Assembly (NCBI GenBank): GCA_903853285.1
Contig: CAINTF010000185.1
Coordinates: 1 to 6,119 of the forward strand
Origin: an uncultured Acidimicrobium sp.
Lineage (GTDB): Bacteria; Actinomycetota; Acidimicrobiia; Acidimicrobiales; Ilumatobacteraceae
DNA: 6,119 nt
Reading direction: 5' to 3'
The notes under the pieces were generated by a model. The model ran no database searches. It saw only the letters and a program-made list of their open reading frames with translations, and had not been told where the DNA came from. Made by a program: the position numbers and the translations under genes. Positions 5,040 to 6,119 of this stretch are shown piece after piece. The stretch's first letter is position 1. Every line of letters starts with the position of its first letter.

Positions 5040-5815
5040 TGTTAGGTATTTCATTTATCAGAAAGATCAAATTCGTAACAGCTGTTGCACTGGCAGGAAG
5101 TTTTCTTGTTGGTGTAACAGCTGTTGCGCATGCCCATGCGCCAGTAGGGGCACGCACGCCTAGCGAAAATCAAATTGTCACAAAAATGCCAGCGAGTATT
5201 TCGTTGCTTGTGCTCGATGAAGGAATTGGCAATGCAAGCGATGACTACATTCGTGTATGGAATAGCAATGGTCAAAACATTGCAGCAAAGATGTCGGCAG
5301 CGCCCGCCACTGATGGAACAATCATTAGCGCTCCCTTACTTTCAAGCACTCCTGGATGGTATGCGGCGAATTGGAGTGTTCAGTTTTCAGACGGACATAT
5401 CTCAAGTGAGTCAATGCCGTCGTGGTGGGCATTTGGGGTTGGGGTAAAAACCGCTGCTGCAAAAGTTTCGAGGTTTACGTTGCCTTCGTCGTTTGGCACT
5501 GATTCTGCAACTTCAATCACTATCTCTGGTCTCAAAGTTGGACTACGAAAACTTGCATTGCCAATAAAGGGAAACATTTGGGGAAGTGTTCAATGGACTT
5601 TGGCCGAACCGGTTGCTGCATCGCAGACACCATTAAAGGGCGCTCAGTTTTCATGGACATTGACAAACGATGGAGAATCCAAAACTGTAGGAACCGCCCA
5701 AGGAATTCTTCCCGCGGGTGGAAAGTATTTGGTGGTGGTGAGCTATCAGCCGCTAAGTCTCTCGTCAGCGACTACAACAAAAACGTGGTCCGGGTGGGTA
5801 ACCATTGCGCCGTAA
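5036..5815 (+). CDS. CopC-like secreted copper-binding protein with unassigned C-terminal domain
   Basis: 259 residues. The signal peptide ends AVAHA, leaving mature HAPVGARTPSEN, which fits the CopC start (H-A-x-x-x-x-S/T-x-P). The CopC Cu(II) site appears complete: mature N-terminal His34, Asp119 and His121 in the FSDGH motif, preceded by GWYAANWSVQ, the usual GxYxVxW strand. The motif is followed by SWWAFGV in place of the usual GxFxFxV strand. CopC domains are about 100 residues; here about 120 more follow (140-259), ending in TWSGWVTIAP, soluble, rich in Ser and Thr, and unlike the CopD/YcnJ membrane domain. The start ATG at 5036 overlaps the preceding TGA; a second ATG follows at 5039. 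There is no clear Shine-Dalgarno, so translation is probably coupled. Expected role: binding Cu(II) outside the membrane together with the YcnI-like protein. No CopD partner is encoded in the window. Confidence 0.85.
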   Translation: MMLGISFIRKIKFVTAVALAGSFLVGVTAVAHAHAPVGARTPSENQIVTKMPASISLLVLDEGIGNASDDYIRVWNSNGQNIAAKMSAAPATDGTIISAPLLSSTPGWYAANWSVQFSDGHISSESMPSWWAFGVGVKTAAAKVSRFTLPSSFGTDSATSITISGLKVGLRKLALPIKGNIWGSVQWTLAEPVAASQTPLKGAQFSWTLTNDGESKTVGTAQGILPAGGKYLVVVSYQPLSLSSATTTKTWSGWVTIAP

Positions 5816-5830
5816 TTTACGCAGAATAGA

Positions 5831-5988
5831 TTTGGTACGAATTTGGTACGACTCCGTGAACGCTCAGTGGGAAAACGGGGGATATGCGAGACCTGAGAAG
5901 CTGAAGTTGCGTGATTGATTGGCTGTTTGAATTCAATCGGGATGTAGAGAGAAGTTTTCGTGGATTTCGATTCCCGGCGTCGCCTCAA
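5831..5988 (+). repeat. Long direct repeat, copy B (split by 62 extra bases)
   Basis: It starts with a clean tandem of TTTGGTACGA (5831-5840) and TTTGGTACGAC (5842-5852). The left block 5842-5874 and right block 5937-5988 match copy A in the same orientation, but 62 bases (5875-5936) stand between them that copy A lacks. The last 28 bases, from GGATTTCGATTCC to the final CAA, are identical to copy A and contain the tRNA 3'-end-like string. It begins just after the copC stop and ends 24 bases before the next gene. The remaining bases of 5816-6012 hold nothing else clear. Confidence 0.7.
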
Positions 5989-5998
5989 ATGATTCAGA

Positions 5999-6004
5999 TA
6001 TTGT
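5999..6004 (+). promoter_or_regulatory. Weak candidate -10 box (TATTGT) for the DinB-type gene
   Basis: TATTGT fits TAnnnT and ends eight bases before the ATG at 6013, so a leaderless or nearly leaderless transcript is possible. There is no Shine-Dalgarno before this gene. The match is weak and could be chance. Confidence 0.25.
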
Positions 6005-6012
6005 TGTGATTG

Positions 6013-6119
6013 ATGGTAACTATTGATGATTACGGACGGCCTGAGCCGGAACCAGCAGCAGATGAAGTAGAGACTCTTCTTGGGTTTCTCGACTATCAGC
6101 GCGCGACACTGAAGTGGAA
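6013..6119 (+). CDS. DinB-like/DUF664 family protein, N-terminal fragment (cut by window end)
   Basis: Only the first 35 residues are in the window. MVTIDDYGRPEPEP is followed by AADEVETLLGFLDYQRATLKW, which closely follows the N-terminus of actinobacterial DUF664/DinB-like proteins (PEPPLAxDExATLLGFLDxQRATLxWK). These are four-helix proteins, some related to mycothiol-dependent transferases; function here is unknown. The start ATG at 6013 gives the usual N-terminal length. The gene lies just outside direct-repeat copy B, so it may be the next cassette or the flanking backbone. Confidence 0.75.
   Translation, partial: MVTIDDYGRPEPEPAADEVETLLGFLDYQRATLKW

Noticed and set aside
5746..5988. 80-codon open frame on the minus strand over the copC end and copy B
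   Set aside because: It is made of repeat DNA plus the antisense of a real gene.
5937..5988. Complete tRNA or tmRNA gene at the end of copy B
   Set aside because: The T-stem is unpaired, no matching 5' acceptor strand (GGCGACG) lies upstream, and no anticodon arm can be drawn.
2457..5988. CRISPR array or insertion sequence
   Set aside because: Only two long repeats 3.3 kb apart with genes between them, no transposase, and no terminal inverted repeats.

Overview
The window looks like chromosomal or island DNA from an actinobacterium of moderate GC, possibly a freshwater planktonic type. The pointers are a SigC-like ECF sigma factor with a zinc-finger anti-sigma, a DUF1775 plus CopC pair, a DinB/DUF664-type protein at the right edge, a Tat-lipoprotein signal, and -10 boxes placed so that two regulatory genes would give leaderless transcripts. 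Taxonomy is inferred from gene content and was not searched.

Layout, left to right. (1) Positions 105-1660, + strand: a small multi-pass membrane protein overlaps by ATGA a cytochrome P450. The P450 starts with a twin-arginine signal ending in a lipobox, so it appears to be an exported, membrane-anchored P450. (2) 1689-2330, - strand: a TetR-type repressor convergent with the P450. (3) 2331-2656: non-coding DNA with an inverted repeat and copy A of a long direct repeat. (4) 2657-3884, - strand: an operon of ECF sigma factor, zinc-finger (HX3CX2C) four-helix anti-sigma, and an unlisted 54-residue single-helix membrane protein. (5) 3885-3959: a divergent control region with a good ECF-type promoter (GGAAC-N18-GTC) facing right. 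(6) 3960-5815, + strand: a YcnI-like (DUF1775) secreted protein and a CopC-like protein overlapping by ATGA, both with signal peptides whose predicted mature N-terminus is histidine. (7) 5829-5988: copy B of the direct repeat, split by a 62-base extra segment. (8) 6013 to the edge: the start of a DinB/DUF664 protein.

Model: the sigma factor is held at the membrane by the anti-sigma and, when released, transcribes the secreted copper-binding pair YcnI-CopC. No CopD/YcnJ importer is present. The whole sigma/copper module (about 3.3 kb) lies between two direct repeats whose right part ends like the T-arm and acceptor end of a tRNA gene (best fit tRNA-Cys). This suggests an integrase-type cassette in an additive genomic island. 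The most unusual item is the exported P450, which also lacks several residues common in P450 monooxygenases.
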